Below, in pieces: positions 1 to 8,482 of a DNA stretch of 17,389 bases. Within the stretch, counting starts at the first letter, position 1. Each line of letters begins with the position of its first letter. The stretch comes from Candidatus Firestonebacteria bacterium RIFOXYA2_FULL_40_8 (GTDB lineage: Bacteria > Oederibacteriota > D2-FULL-39-29), in contig MFGS01000007.1 of the NCBI GenBank assembly GCA_001778355.1, positions 19,584 to 36,972 of the forward strand, read 5' to 3'. A program made the position numbers and the translations under genes. The notes under the pieces are model-generated. The model did no database searches. It worked only from the letters and a program-made list of their open reading frames with translations, and was not told where the DNA came from.

Positions 1-499
1 TCCCCGGTTTTGTTTTTTCCAGATCCAGATAAAATCTTCTTAAATGCGTGAGCCTACCCCGGGCCGGAAGATAAGTTTGTATATCCTCATCAAAGCAAAC
101 CAGCCCCACGGAATCTTTCTGCCGTATCATCAAGTACGCCAGGGAAGAAGCAAGAAGCGCGGCGTAATCTTTTTTATACATATACTCTTCTTTGGACCTG
201 AAACCCATGGAACTGCTGGTATCCACGAGGAAATAACATTTCAGATTTGTTTCGTCTTCGAACTCTTTAACATAGTATTTATCGCTTCTGGCAAAAACCT
301 TCCAGTCGATATGCCTTATATCGTCCCCTTCCATATATTGACGGTAATCGGCAAATTCCACGGAGAAACCCTTGAACGGGCTTTTATGAAGGCCGGTTAA
401 GAACCCTTCGACCACATTCCGGGCCTTCAGCTCCATATGGGAGATCTTCGCGATTATCTTCGGATCTAAATATAATGTCTGCTTTTCTTTCGCCGCCAT
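1..499 (-). CDS. DUF58 family protein (vWA-like), 3' end beyond window
   Basis: This gene starts with ATG at 499-497 and stays open to the left edge, giving about 166 residues of the N-terminal part. It is recognised by the DUF58 signature: a G-x-H-x-S-x-F-x-G stretch (residues 36-44), then EFADYRQY, GDDIRHIDWK and the ARSDKYYVKEFEDET segment (residues 48-84). A MIDAS-type DTSSS follows at residues 92-96, so the metal site of the vWA-like fold looks intact. DUF58 proteins are almost always paired with a MoxR ATPase, as here: the MoxR stop and this start share one base (TAATG), implying translational coupling. A GGAG lies 8 nt upstream of the start. No transmembrane segment is seen in the visible part, so a cytoplasmic location next to MoxR is likely. 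The exact biochemical role of DUF58 proteins is not established. The family call is firm; the C-terminal half is not visible. Confidence 0.93.
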   Translation of the reverse strand, partial: MAAKEKQTLYLDPKIIAKISHMELKARNVVEGFLTGLHKSPFKGFSVEFADYRQYMEGDDIRHIDWKVFARSDKYYVKEFEDETNLKCYFLVDTSSSMGFRSKEEYMYKKDYAALLASSLAYLMIRQKDSVGLVCFDEDIQTYLPARGRLTHLRRFYLDLEKTKPG

Positions 500-1497
500 T
501 ATTTCTCCAGTTCTGCTAAAATACTGTCGATTACTTTCATCGAATCAACGCCTTCCGATTCAGCATAAAAATTAACTATCACTCTGTGTCTTAAAACCGG
601 ATACGCCAGCGCTCTTATATCTTCTTTGGAGACGGAGTACCGGCCCTGAAGCACAGCTCTTACTTTTCCTCCGAGTATCAGATACTGGGAAGCCCTGGGA
701 CTCGCGCCCCAGCCGACGTTCTTTTTCACGAACTCCGGGATATTTTCACCCTCGGTCCTGGTTAGACTTACGAGTTTAACTGCGTATTCGATAACATTTT
801 CGGGAACAGGGATCTTTAACACAATATTTTGTAATTTCGTTATCTCGTCCGCGTTGATTATTTTATTTAATTTCGTTACTTTTCCGACCGTGGTGCTTTT
901 TACAATATCAATTTCTTCTTTTATGGTCGGATATTTAATGACCAGGTTGAACATGAACCTGTCCAGCTGGGCCTCCGGCAGGGGGTAAGTACCTTCCTGC
1001 TCTATCGGATTTTGCGTGGCTAACACAAAGAAAGGCACCGGCAGCTCATACGTGGTTCCCGCAGCGGTTACATGGAACTCCTGCATGGCTTCAAGAAGCG
1101 CAGCCTGGGTTTTCGGCGGAGTTCTGTTTATCTCATCGGCGAGGATCATATTCCCGAATAACGGCCCCTTCACAAACTCCAGGTTACGCCCTCCGTCTTT
1201 GTCTTCTTTCAGTATTTCCGTCCCTGTGATATCTGAAGGCATAAGATCGGGCGTAAACTGTATCCTTTTGAATTGCAGGTCCAGTATCTGTGATATTGTT
1301 TTAATAATAAGGGTTTTTGCCAGCCCGGGTACGCCGACCAGTAGGCAGTGGCCTTTGGCGAACAACGCAACAAGTATCTGCTCAACTATATGGTCCTGCC
1401 CCACTATGACTTTATGTACTTCCTTTTGAAGCTCCTCGTAAACTAATTTAAACCTGTTTATCAGTTCAAGATCTTTTTTACTAATCTCGCCTTCCAT
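499..1497 (-). CDS. MoxR-type AAA+ ATPase
   Basis: A 332-residue AAA+ ATPase of the MoxR family, at the usual full length. Visible motifs are Walker A GVPGLAKT (55-62), Walker B MILADEIN (117-124, D121/E122), sensor 1 LATQNPIE (159-166), an LDRF arginine-finger segment (R180), and a sensor-2-like WGASPRASQYL near the C terminus. MoxR ATPases act as ATP-driven chaperones or remodelling factors that work with vWA-domain proteins, for example by inserting metals or activating complexes. The ATG start is supported by a strong Shine-Dalgarno sequence that overlaps the stop region of the upstream vWA gene. The following DUF58 gene overlaps by one base. The context (DUF4175-like, vWA, MoxR, DUF58) says it energises a membrane-associated vWA complex. 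The substrate cannot be read from the sequence. Confidence 0.96.
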   Translation of the reverse strand: MEGEISKKDLELINRFKLVYEELQKEVHKVIVGQDHIVEQILVALFAKGHCLLVGVPGLAKTLIIKTISQILDLQFKRIQFTPDLMPSDITGTEILKEDKDGGRNLEFVKGPLFGNMILADEINRTPPKTQAALLEAMQEFHVTAAGTTYELPVPFFVLATQNPIEQEGTYPLPEAQLDRFMFNLVIKYPTIKEEIDIVKSTTVGKVTKLNKIINADEITKLQNIVLKIPVPENVIEYAVKLVSLTRTEGENIPEFVKKNVGWGASPRASQYLILGGKVRAVLQGRYSVSKEDIRALAYPVLRHRVIVNFYAESEGVDSMKVIDSILAELEK

Positions 1498-1501
1498 CTT
1501 G

Positions 1502-1509
1502 CCTCCTTT
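1502..1509 (-). promoter_or_regulatory. Strong Shine-Dalgarno of the MoxR gene
   Basis: AAAGGAGG lies 4 nt upstream of the MoxR ATG and overlaps the TAA stop of the upstream vWA gene (stop at 1510-1508). This supports both the chosen MoxR start and translational coupling of the two genes. Confidence 0.8.
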
Positions 1510-3724
1510 ACAGCAATGATTTTTGTTTTCTTAAGAGTAGTTCTACGAAGAATAATAAAAGCAGCAGGATAAGCACCCACGGTTTATCCCAGAGATCATT
1601 ATTCAGTGTTTTAGAAACCTTGGCTTCAACCGACCGGTCAAGATTTTTATACAATTCATCCAGGTCGTCTATCCTGAAATATTTTCCGCCGGAAAGACCG
1701 GACAGCTTTTTCATATTATGCTCGTTCAAATCCATGGTTTTAAACTCCAAATCCCCGCTTTTTACGTAAACAAGAACGGAAGCAGACGGATAGGCAGAAC
1801 TTCCGCTGTCTACTATTATCTCACTAAGACCTGTTTTCGTAAGCTCTACTTCTCCGGTGAATTTTCCGTCAGCTGACGCGATAAGCTGCACTTGTGTTGT
1901 CTTCCCGCCGTTTTCCAGAAGTTTTCCTCTAAGCCCCGCATTTTTTACCGGAACACCTTCTTTGTCGTAACAAACTGCTTCGAACTTTGCTTTATCGGAA
2001 GAGAAATACACCGACTTATCAGGTTTTACGGAAATACCTTCCGATGCCGTATTTTGAATACAAAGCCAGCGCATTATCTGTTTTAAAAAAGCTTTATACG
2101 TTTCCCCGTTGTCCGGCTTTTGCATTCTTAATTTCCACAAACCACCCGCACCGAAAAATAAAACCTTCCCCGCCCCGTACTGTTCGGCAACAAGAAGAGG
2201 TACGTTATTAACCTCCGCGAGAATAACCGCACCCGGCTTAACGCTTGTAACAGGTGCGAAATAATCAACTATTTTCGGGGTTTCAATATCCACAACTCCC
2301 TGTTCATTATCTTTTGATATTTTTAAAATATCATGGGCCTTTCCGGGTTCGGTTATTTTAATATCAAATAAGCCGGTGTACTCTTTACTGCTGCCGAATT
2401 TTACGGGCATAAGATCCCCGAGTGCGCCCTTGCTCCATCCGTCTTCCGAAAAGCCATTGCTTTCGCCGAAGATAAATAAACCGCCACCCCTTGTTTTAAC
2501 AAAATCCGCGATCCATTCCTTCTGTTCCGCGCCCATTTTCGACATAGATATATTATTAAGGATCAAAAGGTTATATCTGAAGAGATCTTCTTTTGTAGCG
2601 GGAAATCCGGATTTTAAATTATCGAAGCCGTCCAGTGTTTGTTTCAGAGTGGTCTTGGCTGTTGTTTTTATAGCGGCGGCGATCCTGAACTTCTGCTCAT
2701 CGGCCAGGCCTTTTATCATCATAAAATCATACCCGAGCTTATGGGAAATATACAGGACTTTTATCTCCGGAACTTCGCTCACATAAATATTGCAGACGTT
2801 TTTATTGTTATCCGTGAACATCTCGCCGTCGAGCGGAGCTACGCTTAAATTATAGCTTTTAGTGCCTTTTCCTACCGGGATAACATTGAACGTCTGGGAG
2901 GTGACCATACCGTCACGCCCGGGGCTTACTTTCCTGGTTTCCAGGACTTTACTTCCTTCCTTTAAAACCAGGCTTACCGGACCGTCTATTTCTCCTCTTG
3001 CTTTAATATTTGCCTTTAAGGAAACAAGATCTCTTTCCCAGGCAACTTCGGGACCGCTTAAGGAAAGAACTTCTATATCCTTAAATTTCTTATTCCCTCC
3101 CGTGCCGATGGAATATACGGGAATATTTTTATTTTTCATATCAAAACCGAGAGAATCGATATCCGTATTTGAATTATCATTGCCGTCGGAAAAAAGGATA
3201 CACCCCGATAGAGGCAGATTGGCAAAATCACCGGAAATTCTATTCAAGCACTTTTGAAAATTAGTACGCTCTCCGTTTGCCTGCATTTCAGAGTGCTTTC
3301 CGGTTAATTTACTGCAATCGTTCCCGAAGGTATATATTTTTATTTTTTCCGGTTTTACCCGCGCTAATAACTCTTTTGAAAAAGTACTTTTTTCGCTTAA
3401 GAGGGTTTTAATATTTTCTATCCTTGTCTGCTTATCCGCGCCGTCCGGTATGGTCATACTCCTGCTGGTATCAACGGCAATGGCAATATACGAATTTTTC
3501 AGGTTTTCATCCATAGTTTTTGTTATCCGCGGCTGCCACAAGCAAAAAAACAGGATTAAAAACAATCCTGTTCTGAGCGCGATCAAAATAAATTTAAATT
3601 TATTCCGCACTATATTTGAAAGCCGGTTGTAAAAATACCACGTCAGGATAATCCAGACCAGGATCAATATAACAAGCAGTATGATTGGGGCGTTTAGCCC
3701 GAACGAGAAAAAGGTTTTCGTCAT
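1508..3724 (-). CDS. Membrane vWA-domain protein with GATase-like domain
   Basis: A 738-residue membrane protein. Two N-terminal transmembrane helices (about residues 12-31 and 45-63) are followed by a vWA domain. All MIDAS elements are visible: DTSRS (85-89), T154 in GERTN, and D180 in FSDGND. After a beta-rich linker (about 215-325) comes a segment resembling the class-I glutamine-amidotransferase-like fold (about 327-480), with a VLYISHKLG start and a later GGGLFIFGES turn. No Cys sits at the expected nucleophile position, so it is probably non-catalytic. A third hydrophobic helix (about 714-732) and basic residues end the protein. The layout resembles large BatA/BatB-like proteins found beside MoxR and DUF58. 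Its ATG overlaps the stop of the DUF4175-like gene (ATGA). The likely role is a periplasm-facing scaffold whose metal-dependent binding is controlled by MoxR. The domain calls are solid; the function is inferred. Confidence 0.9.
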   Translation of the reverse strand: MTKTFFSFGLNAPIILLVILILVWIILTWYFYNRLSNIVRNKFKFILIALRTGLFLILFFCLWQPRITKTMDENLKNSYIAIAVDTSRSMTIPDGADKQTRIENIKTLLSEKSTFSKELLARVKPEKIKIYTFGNDCSKLTGKHSEMQANGERTNFQKCLNRISGDFANLPLSGCILFSDGNDNSNTDIDSLGFDMKNKNIPVYSIGTGGNKKFKDIEVLSLSGPEVAWERDLVSLKANIKARGEIDGPVSLVLKEGSKVLETRKVSPGRDGMVTSQTFNVIPVGKGTKSYNLSVAPLDGEMFTDNNKNVCNIYVSEVPEIKVLYISHKLGYDFMMIKGLADEQKFRIAAAIKTTAKTTLKQTLDGFDNLKSGFPATKEDLFRYNLLILNNISMSKMGAEQKEWIADFVKTRGGGLFIFGESNGFSEDGWSKGALGDLMPVKFGSSKEYTGLFDIKITEPGKAHDILKISKDNEQGVVDIETPKIVDYFAPVTSVKPGAVILAEVNNVPLLVAEQYGAGKVLFFGAGGLWKLRMQKPDNGETYKAFLKQIMRWLCIQNTASEGISVKPDKSVYFSSDKAKFEAVCYDKEGVPVKNAGLRGKLLENGGKTTQVQLIASADGKFTGEVELTKTGLSEIIVDSGSSAYPSASVLVYVKSGDLEFKTMDLNEHNMKKLSGLSGGKYFRIDDLDELYKNLDRSVEAKVSKTLNNDLWDKPWVLILLLLLFFVELLLRKQKSLL

Positions 3725-6700
3725 TTTTTGTCTTTAGAAAGATCCTCGTAATACTTTTCTACCAGCTTTTTATAAACCGAAGGCACTTTTTGTTTATCAA
3801 TATTCCTGTTTGCTTCCTCTCCCTCAAGCTCAATATATTTCTTTTCAAGGGCATCAAGTACGTCCCCTATCACGCTTAAATACATCTGCTTGTTATTCCT
3901 TATTGCGGTTAAATCGCCGAGTTCCGATTCTTTTTCCCCTGCAGCGCCTTTCCCTTCCGTCCCGCCGCCCATTTTCTCTTTTTTGCCCAGCATTTCTTTC
4001 GCCTTCCCGATATTTTTCCCGTTTTCTTTCATCTTCTGCGCGGTTTCTTTTTCACTCTTTGGATCCGGCTTATCTTTTAAGTTCTTAATATCATTCTTTG
4101 CTTCCTGCATTTTTATCATCATATCTTTAATTGCTTCCTGCATCGTATTTGACTGCTCCTGCGACTTTTTTAAGGAAGCAATAGCTTCTTTTAATTTTGC
4201 CGCAGCTTTATTTCCTTTACCTACGCCTTCTTTTACGTCATCCTTGGAATATTCACCGGCAGCGGATTTCATCAGCTCCTTAGCGGATGAAACCGCATTT
4301 TTTGCTTCATTTTCGGGAACCTTAACGTTTCCGGTTTTCTTCGCCAGCCCTTCCTGCCCGAAAGATAAATCTTTATTATTATCTTTCTCTTTTTCTCCGA
4401 AACCTCCGGCCATTTCTTTTGCTGTTTTATTTATTTCCTGCTGTTTTTTTACTAAATCATCCAATGCTTCTTTTGTCCCTGTCCCTCTTTCCGCCTTCTC
4501 CATTTTCATTAAATCTTCTTTCATTTCCTGTAACTTGTCCAGGGCTTCTTTCCCTTTCTTTTCCCCTTCCTTAAAATCTTCTTTGGAAAAATCCGAAGCC
4601 GCGCCGCCCATCGCCGCTTTAGCTTCTTCGTTCTTTTCGTTTCCGCCCATAGTTTTTATTTTTAACTCTTTCGCTTTTTCAAGATTTTCCTTCTGCTTTT
4701 GTTCAAGCTCTTTTCCCGAAACTTCCCCGCTCTTTCCTTCTTTCGGCGCGCCGCTGCTCCCTTTACTTTTTCCCGCCTTGGCCTGCGCTTCATTATTCAG
4801 ATTTTGCTGGTCTTTTAAAATATCCTGCAGTTTATCAATGGCATCCTCAAGCTGTTTTGCCTCATCTTTTTTTTCTTTTTCGGAAAAATCTTTCTGTTCC
4901 TTTGCAAGCTCCTCCAGAGCTTTTTCCATATCTTTCTTTTCCTGATCCTTCGTCGTTTCTGTTTCCGTATCATCTTCCTCGTCGCTATCTGAAGATTTTG
5001 GATTTAAAAGCTTTAATTTAATAGCATCCTTGTACGCCTGCTCAAGATATGCCAGGGCTTTTTGCTCAGGCGGACTCATAGCTTTTTTTGGCTCGCAATT
5101 ATTCAGTAAGCCCTCGGCTGCTTTCATCTGTTCAACCGCTTTATCAACAAGAACAGCAATGTCAAATAACTTCAATTTTATTGAATTGTAGAACTTCTCC
5201 GCGAAAACCCTTGTTTTCAGCTGACTTTCCGCAATCTTTGTAATTTCAGCAAGCGTCTCTTTATCTCTTTTTCTCTCCAGTTTATTTGCCGAACTAAAGG
5301 TATTTTTGATTATCTTCCTCTCCTGATTGATCAACTTCTTCAATGCGTCAACCATAACACCCTTACCTTCACCGGCTTCCTGCTCCATGGTGTCATGTTC
5401 CGAAATCTCGATAAAGTGTATCTCGGATTTCCCTTCGTTTTGCGTTGGGCAATTATCCAGCGCATAAGCAAAGTAAGCTATAATATCCCCGTATTCTACT
5501 TTTAGGTCCGCTAATTTCAGAGTGTATGTAAATCTCCCTTTTGCTGCCTCTTCTTTCTCAAAATTCACCGTGAACTTTTTCTCCGGTTCCCCGTTAATAC
5601 TCAGAGAAAGTCCCATTTTATCCACGCCGTAATCATCTTCGGCTGACGCCTCTATTTCAATTTCTTCCGTTTTCTTCACTTCGTTCTTATCTTTTGGTTT
5701 AAACACGTTCACAACCGGCGGATTGTCCTCTATTGCTTTTATGTTAAATTTGTAGAGTTCGGAAGAAAGACCATCCTTATCAATAAATTTGAAGATGCAT
5801 TCCGAATCTTCCCTTATTTTGAAATTCAGTACAAACTCTTTTTTATATAATTTAAAATTGTAATCATTCCCGGCGCTGGTAAAATCACACTTGTCTATTT
5901 CTTTGTTTAATGTAATACGTATACTTGCTTCGGTGTTTTTTAATTCACTGATATCTTCTATCGCCGTTAATATTTTTTCCTTCTGCTTTATGTAGGACGG
6001 ATATTTTAAAACGGTTTTGACAGTTTCTATCTTCGGCGGATTAATTACTTTTATTTTATACTCTTTTGATTTAACATCATCAACAACACAATAATATAAT
6101 ATGTCCTCGGTAGCATTGCTGAAAAGTTCTTCATATAGATTATCGCCCTTCCTATTCATCTGTATCTCTTGGAAATTCTTAGAATTATTTTTGAATTTCA
6201 GCACCGGCTCTTTCTGGGGTTTGAAATAACACATTACCTTAACTTCGATGTTGCTCCCGGCCGCTACGGTAAGATCTCCGGGGATAACTTTAAACGAGTT
6301 TACCTTCGTTATAAATCCCGTACCGGCAGAAATAACAAATCCCGGCAAAAAGAGAGTACCCATGAGAGTAATAATCACCGCCCCCAAAATAGACAGATAC
6401 CCGAGCTTTAAGAGTTTTGGATTTATAAGCTCGCTAAAACTTACATTACTCAGCTGCAAAGAGGTATTTTTCCAGATCGCGTCAAATAAATACCAGTTCT
6501 TCATTATCTCATCCGACGGTTTACACGCAAGTTCAAGCGAACAGGCCAGTTGGTCTTTTATTTCCGGATACTTTTTTTCAATTATTAAAACGATATCTTT
6601 GTCCGACATCGGAAAGAGTACGGTTTGAAAGGAAACAATCAGTCCCGCAAGAAGGACCAGTAGTAGGATCAATAACATTTCAAATGAGGTTGCCGGGGAA

Positions 6701-6864
6701 AAACTAAAGATATGATAAGCCGCTATAAGCAAAAAATAGGCCGCGGTAGTGATTCCCAGACAAATTCCTGTCCTGATAATGAAATTTTTAAGAGTGAATT
6801 TACCTTTAACCCTTTTGACTTCATTATATATTGCGTCCCACTCTTTACTCTGTCCAACCAGCAT
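3721..6864 (-). CDS. DUF4175-like large membrane protein with Lys/Glu-rich helical region
   Basis: A 1047-residue protein. Three hydrophobic helices lie at about 31-53, 60-82 and 153-178. Between helices 2 and 3 is an IEKKYPEIKDQLA segment typical of DUF4175-like proteins. Residues about 185-490 are beta-rich, probably Ig-like domains. From about 510 to the end the chain is almost entirely helical and extremely rich in Lys, Glu, Ala and Gln, with an acidic linker near residue 630 (DSDEEDDTETE). Two related blocks, at about 750-785 (FSKEDFKEGEKKGKEALDKL) and 865-900 (YSKDDVKEGVGKGNKAAAKL), show an internal duplication. The gene sits just upstream of, and overlaps, the vWA gene. DUF4175-like proteins are known neighbours of MoxR/vWA systems, but their biochemical role is unknown. 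The long helical arm could act as a periplasmic scaffold. The start is supported by GGAG 4 nt upstream of the ATG. Confidence 0.85.
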   Translation of the reverse strand: MLVGQSKEWDAIYNEVKRVKGKFTLKNFIIRTGICLGITTAAYFLLIAAYHIFSFSPATSFEMLLILLLVLLAGLIVSFQTVLFPMSDKDIVLIIEKKYPEIKDQLACSLELACKPSDEIMKNWYLFDAIWKNTSLQLSNVSFSELINPKLLKLGYLSILGAVIITLMGTLFLPGFVISAGTGFITKVNSFKVIPGDLTVAAGSNIEVKVMCYFKPQKEPVLKFKNNSKNFQEIQMNRKGDNLYEELFSNATEDILYYCVVDDVKSKEYKIKVINPPKIETVKTVLKYPSYIKQKEKILTAIEDISELKNTEASIRITLNKEIDKCDFTSAGNDYNFKLYKKEFVLNFKIREDSECIFKFIDKDGLSSELYKFNIKAIEDNPPVVNVFKPKDKNEVKKTEEIEIEASAEDDYGVDKMGLSLSINGEPEKKFTVNFEKEEAAKGRFTYTLKLADLKVEYGDIIAYFAYALDNCPTQNEGKSEIHFIEISEHDTMEQEAGEGKGVMVDALKKLINQERKIIKNTFSSANKLERKRDKETLAEITKIAESQLKTRVFAEKFYNSIKLKLFDIAVLVDKAVEQMKAAEGLLNNCEPKKAMSPPEQKALAYLEQAYKDAIKLKLLNPKSSDSDEEDDTETETTKDQEKKDMEKALEELAKEQKDFSEKEKKDEAKQLEDAIDKLQDILKDQQNLNNEAQAKAGKSKGSSGAPKEGKSGEVSGKELEQKQKENLEKAKELKIKTMGGNEKNEEAKAAMGGAASDFSKEDFKEGEKKGKEALDKLQEMKEDLMKMEKAERGTGTKEALDDLVKKQQEINKTAKEMAGGFGEKEKDNNKDLSFGQEGLAKKTGNVKVPENEAKNAVSSAKELMKSAAGEYSKDDVKEGVGKGNKAAAKLKEAIASLKKSQEQSNTMQEAIKDMMIKMQEAKNDIKNLKDKPDPKSEKETAQKMKENGKNIGKAKEMLGKKEKMGGGTEGKGAAGEKESELGDLTAIRNNKQMYLSVIGDVLDALEKKYIELEGEEANRNIDKQKVPSVYKKLVEKYYEDLSKDKK

Positions 6865-6888
6865 AAAACTCCAATAGTATTTTCAGCG

Positions 6889-8448
6889 CTATTTAGAACG
6901 TGATACCGCCATAACCTTGTAATAAGCAGGCTTTCCGGATTCTGCTTCCCAGTCAAAATAGCTCGTCATAGATTTCGGCATGGATGCGATTATATGCGCC
7001 TGGTCGGCTGGAAAATCAGCGCTCACACTGCTGTAATAAATATTATAATGATGAACATCCGGTGAGCTTACAGCATTCCAACTTACGGTATATTGCTTTT
7101 CCGCGTTTTTAACAGCAGAAGAAGAAATTACCGAGGTTGTTTCTTTGATAGGATTTACAAATACGATGTAAAGATCTGTTTTATTATATCCGGCAAGGAT
7201 ATCGGAAGTGAAATGCACCTGAGTTCCGTCCCTGTTGACCGTACCTCTGGCATAAGTATTATAATTTGTTACAACCGAATTTGCTTCCACCTGATTTTTC
7301 GTCGGCCCTGTTGTACTCCAAAGAGACCTGGTAAAGGTATTGCATAAAACTTCTTTTTCGCCGGAGCCGTCAACTTTAAATCTCATAACCATTCTTCTGT
7401 GATTTATTATCGGGTCCTTGCCTTCAGGTCCGGGAGTAGCAATCGCCCATTCGGGAGCCAGATCATTTCTCCAGCTGGTGTGTCCGTCATCTACGTGCGT
7501 TTTATCCCAGATTACTTTATAATCATTGGTCGCCTTATCAAGCACACATAAACCCTTTTGAGTATAACCAAAAATCCTGTCACCTGTAGGGCTGTTCGCG
7601 CTGTGACCAAACCGCAGAGCCGCCTTGGTTTCATTTGTAACCAGCGTACCGTTAATATTGCAGGTAAAGCCGAAGAACTCTCCAACAGCAAAATCTAAAC
7701 CGAAGCCGAACGTAAAACTGTCATCAGATTTGTTTGTGAAAGAAATACTGTGAAGGCCTCCTCCGAATCTTTCGGCGTTGTGAGCCGTTCCGGCAACCAG
7801 GTCGTCAAGTGAATATGATTTGAAATCGCTGCCGTCGGTTTTCATCGTATAAATGTAACTGCCCATAGCCAAACTAGGTCTGTTACGAACCGCGATCAAA
7901 TAACTATTGGGAGACAACGTACACCAGAGTCCGACACCTTTTGGATTATTGTTTTTGTCGGAGATAGTTCTAATAACGGATTGCACGCCGGTTTTAACAT
8001 TAATTTTTACAACATCATCCCAGGAGGAATACATAATATCCGGATCTGTTTTATCCCAGACCGGAAGACAAAAATAATTATTTGTTCCCGGGATCCTTTT
8101 TAATCCCGACCCATCCGCATTCATCATCCAGTTATAACCTTTCAGCCGGTCCGTATGAAAAACAAGCCGGCTCCCGTCGCAATTCCAGACCGGAATTCTC
8201 TCGGTATGAAAATTCTGATTATAACCGTTAGTCATTTTCATTATGAGCCGCCCTGTTTCGGTGTCCGTAAAATACACTGTTTCCGGCTGATACGTCCCGT
8301 CTTTCAGAAGCAAAGCAAAAGGTTTCTCTCCTGTTTCTGCCGCTCTAAGCGTTCTGGCATAAAGCTCGTCTAATCCTTGCGGAGCAGCGGCAAAAAAACA
8401 AACCGGCAGCAAGATCAATACCAAACTTGCAAACAATATTTTCTTCAT
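6889..8448 (-). CDS. Secreted TolB/PD40-like beta-propeller protein with C-terminal FnIII-like domain
   Basis: A 519-residue exported protein. The first 22 residues form a Sec signal peptide (MKK, hydrophobic core, cleavage near FFAAA). The mature part carries repeated PD40/WD40-like propeller motifs: IPVWNCDGSRLVFHTDR (85-101), LPVWDKTDPDIMYSSWDD, and several strands of the NADGSGLKRI, KTDGSDFKSY and KVDGSGEKEV type, suggesting six or seven blades. The last roughly 75 residues (YTVSWNAVSSPDVHHYNIYY onward) look like a fibronectin type III domain. No catalytic signature was recognised. Such propellers usually bind protein or carbohydrate, and a few relatives are oligogalacturonate lyases; nothing here proves either. 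It begins 34 nt after the metallopeptidase stop, with AAGGAAA before the ATG, and ends 24 nt before the DUF4175-like gene, so it probably belongs to the same operon. Confidence 0.82.
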   Translation of the reverse strand: MKKILFASLVLILLPVCFFAAAPQGLDELYARTLRAAETGEKPFALLLKDGTYQPETVYFTDTETGRLIMKMTNGYNQNFHTERIPVWNCDGSRLVFHTDRLKGYNWMMNADGSGLKRIPGTNNYFCLPVWDKTDPDIMYSSWDDVVKINVKTGVQSVIRTISDKNNNPKGVGLWCTLSPNSYLIAVRNRPSLAMGSYIYTMKTDGSDFKSYSLDDLVAGTAHNAERFGGGLHSISFTNKSDDSFTFGFGLDFAVGEFFGFTCNINGTLVTNETKAALRFGHSANSPTGDRIFGYTQKGLCVLDKATNDYKVIWDKTHVDDGHTSWRNDLAPEWAIATPGPEGKDPIINHRRMVMRFKVDGSGEKEVLCNTFTRSLWSTTGPTKNQVEANSVVTNYNTYARGTVNRDGTQVHFTSDILAGYNKTDLYIVFVNPIKETTSVISSSAVKNAEKQYTVSWNAVSSPDVHHYNIYYSSVSADFPADQAHIIASMPKSMTSYFDWEAESGKPAYYKVMAVSRSK

Positions 8449-8482
8449 AATGCTTTCCTTTTCATGGAAATTTTATATATAT

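Noticed and set aside
44..400. Plus-strand open frame of 118 codons
   Set aside because: It is antisense to the DUF58 gene, whose family motifs are clear on the minus strand.
1016..1429. Plus-strand open frame of 137 codons
   Set aside because: It is antisense to the MoxR ATPase catalytic core and has no recognisable motif.
3890..4945. A 351-codon open frame on the plus strand, rich in Ser, Phe and Ala
   Set aside because: It is antisense to the Lys/Glu-rich part of the DUF4175-like gene; the composition is the mirror of AAA/GAA codons and no domain is recognisable.
6723..6956. Minus-strand 77-codon frame spanning the propeller/DUF4175-like junction
   Set aside because: It is out of frame with two well-supported genes, and the DUF4175-like N terminus with its ribosome-binding site explains the region.
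8449..8482. Internal promoter between the peptidase and propeller genes (TATATATA-rich gap)
   Set aside because: A -10-like AT stretch exists, but no acceptable -35 lies at the right distance inside the upstream gene end.
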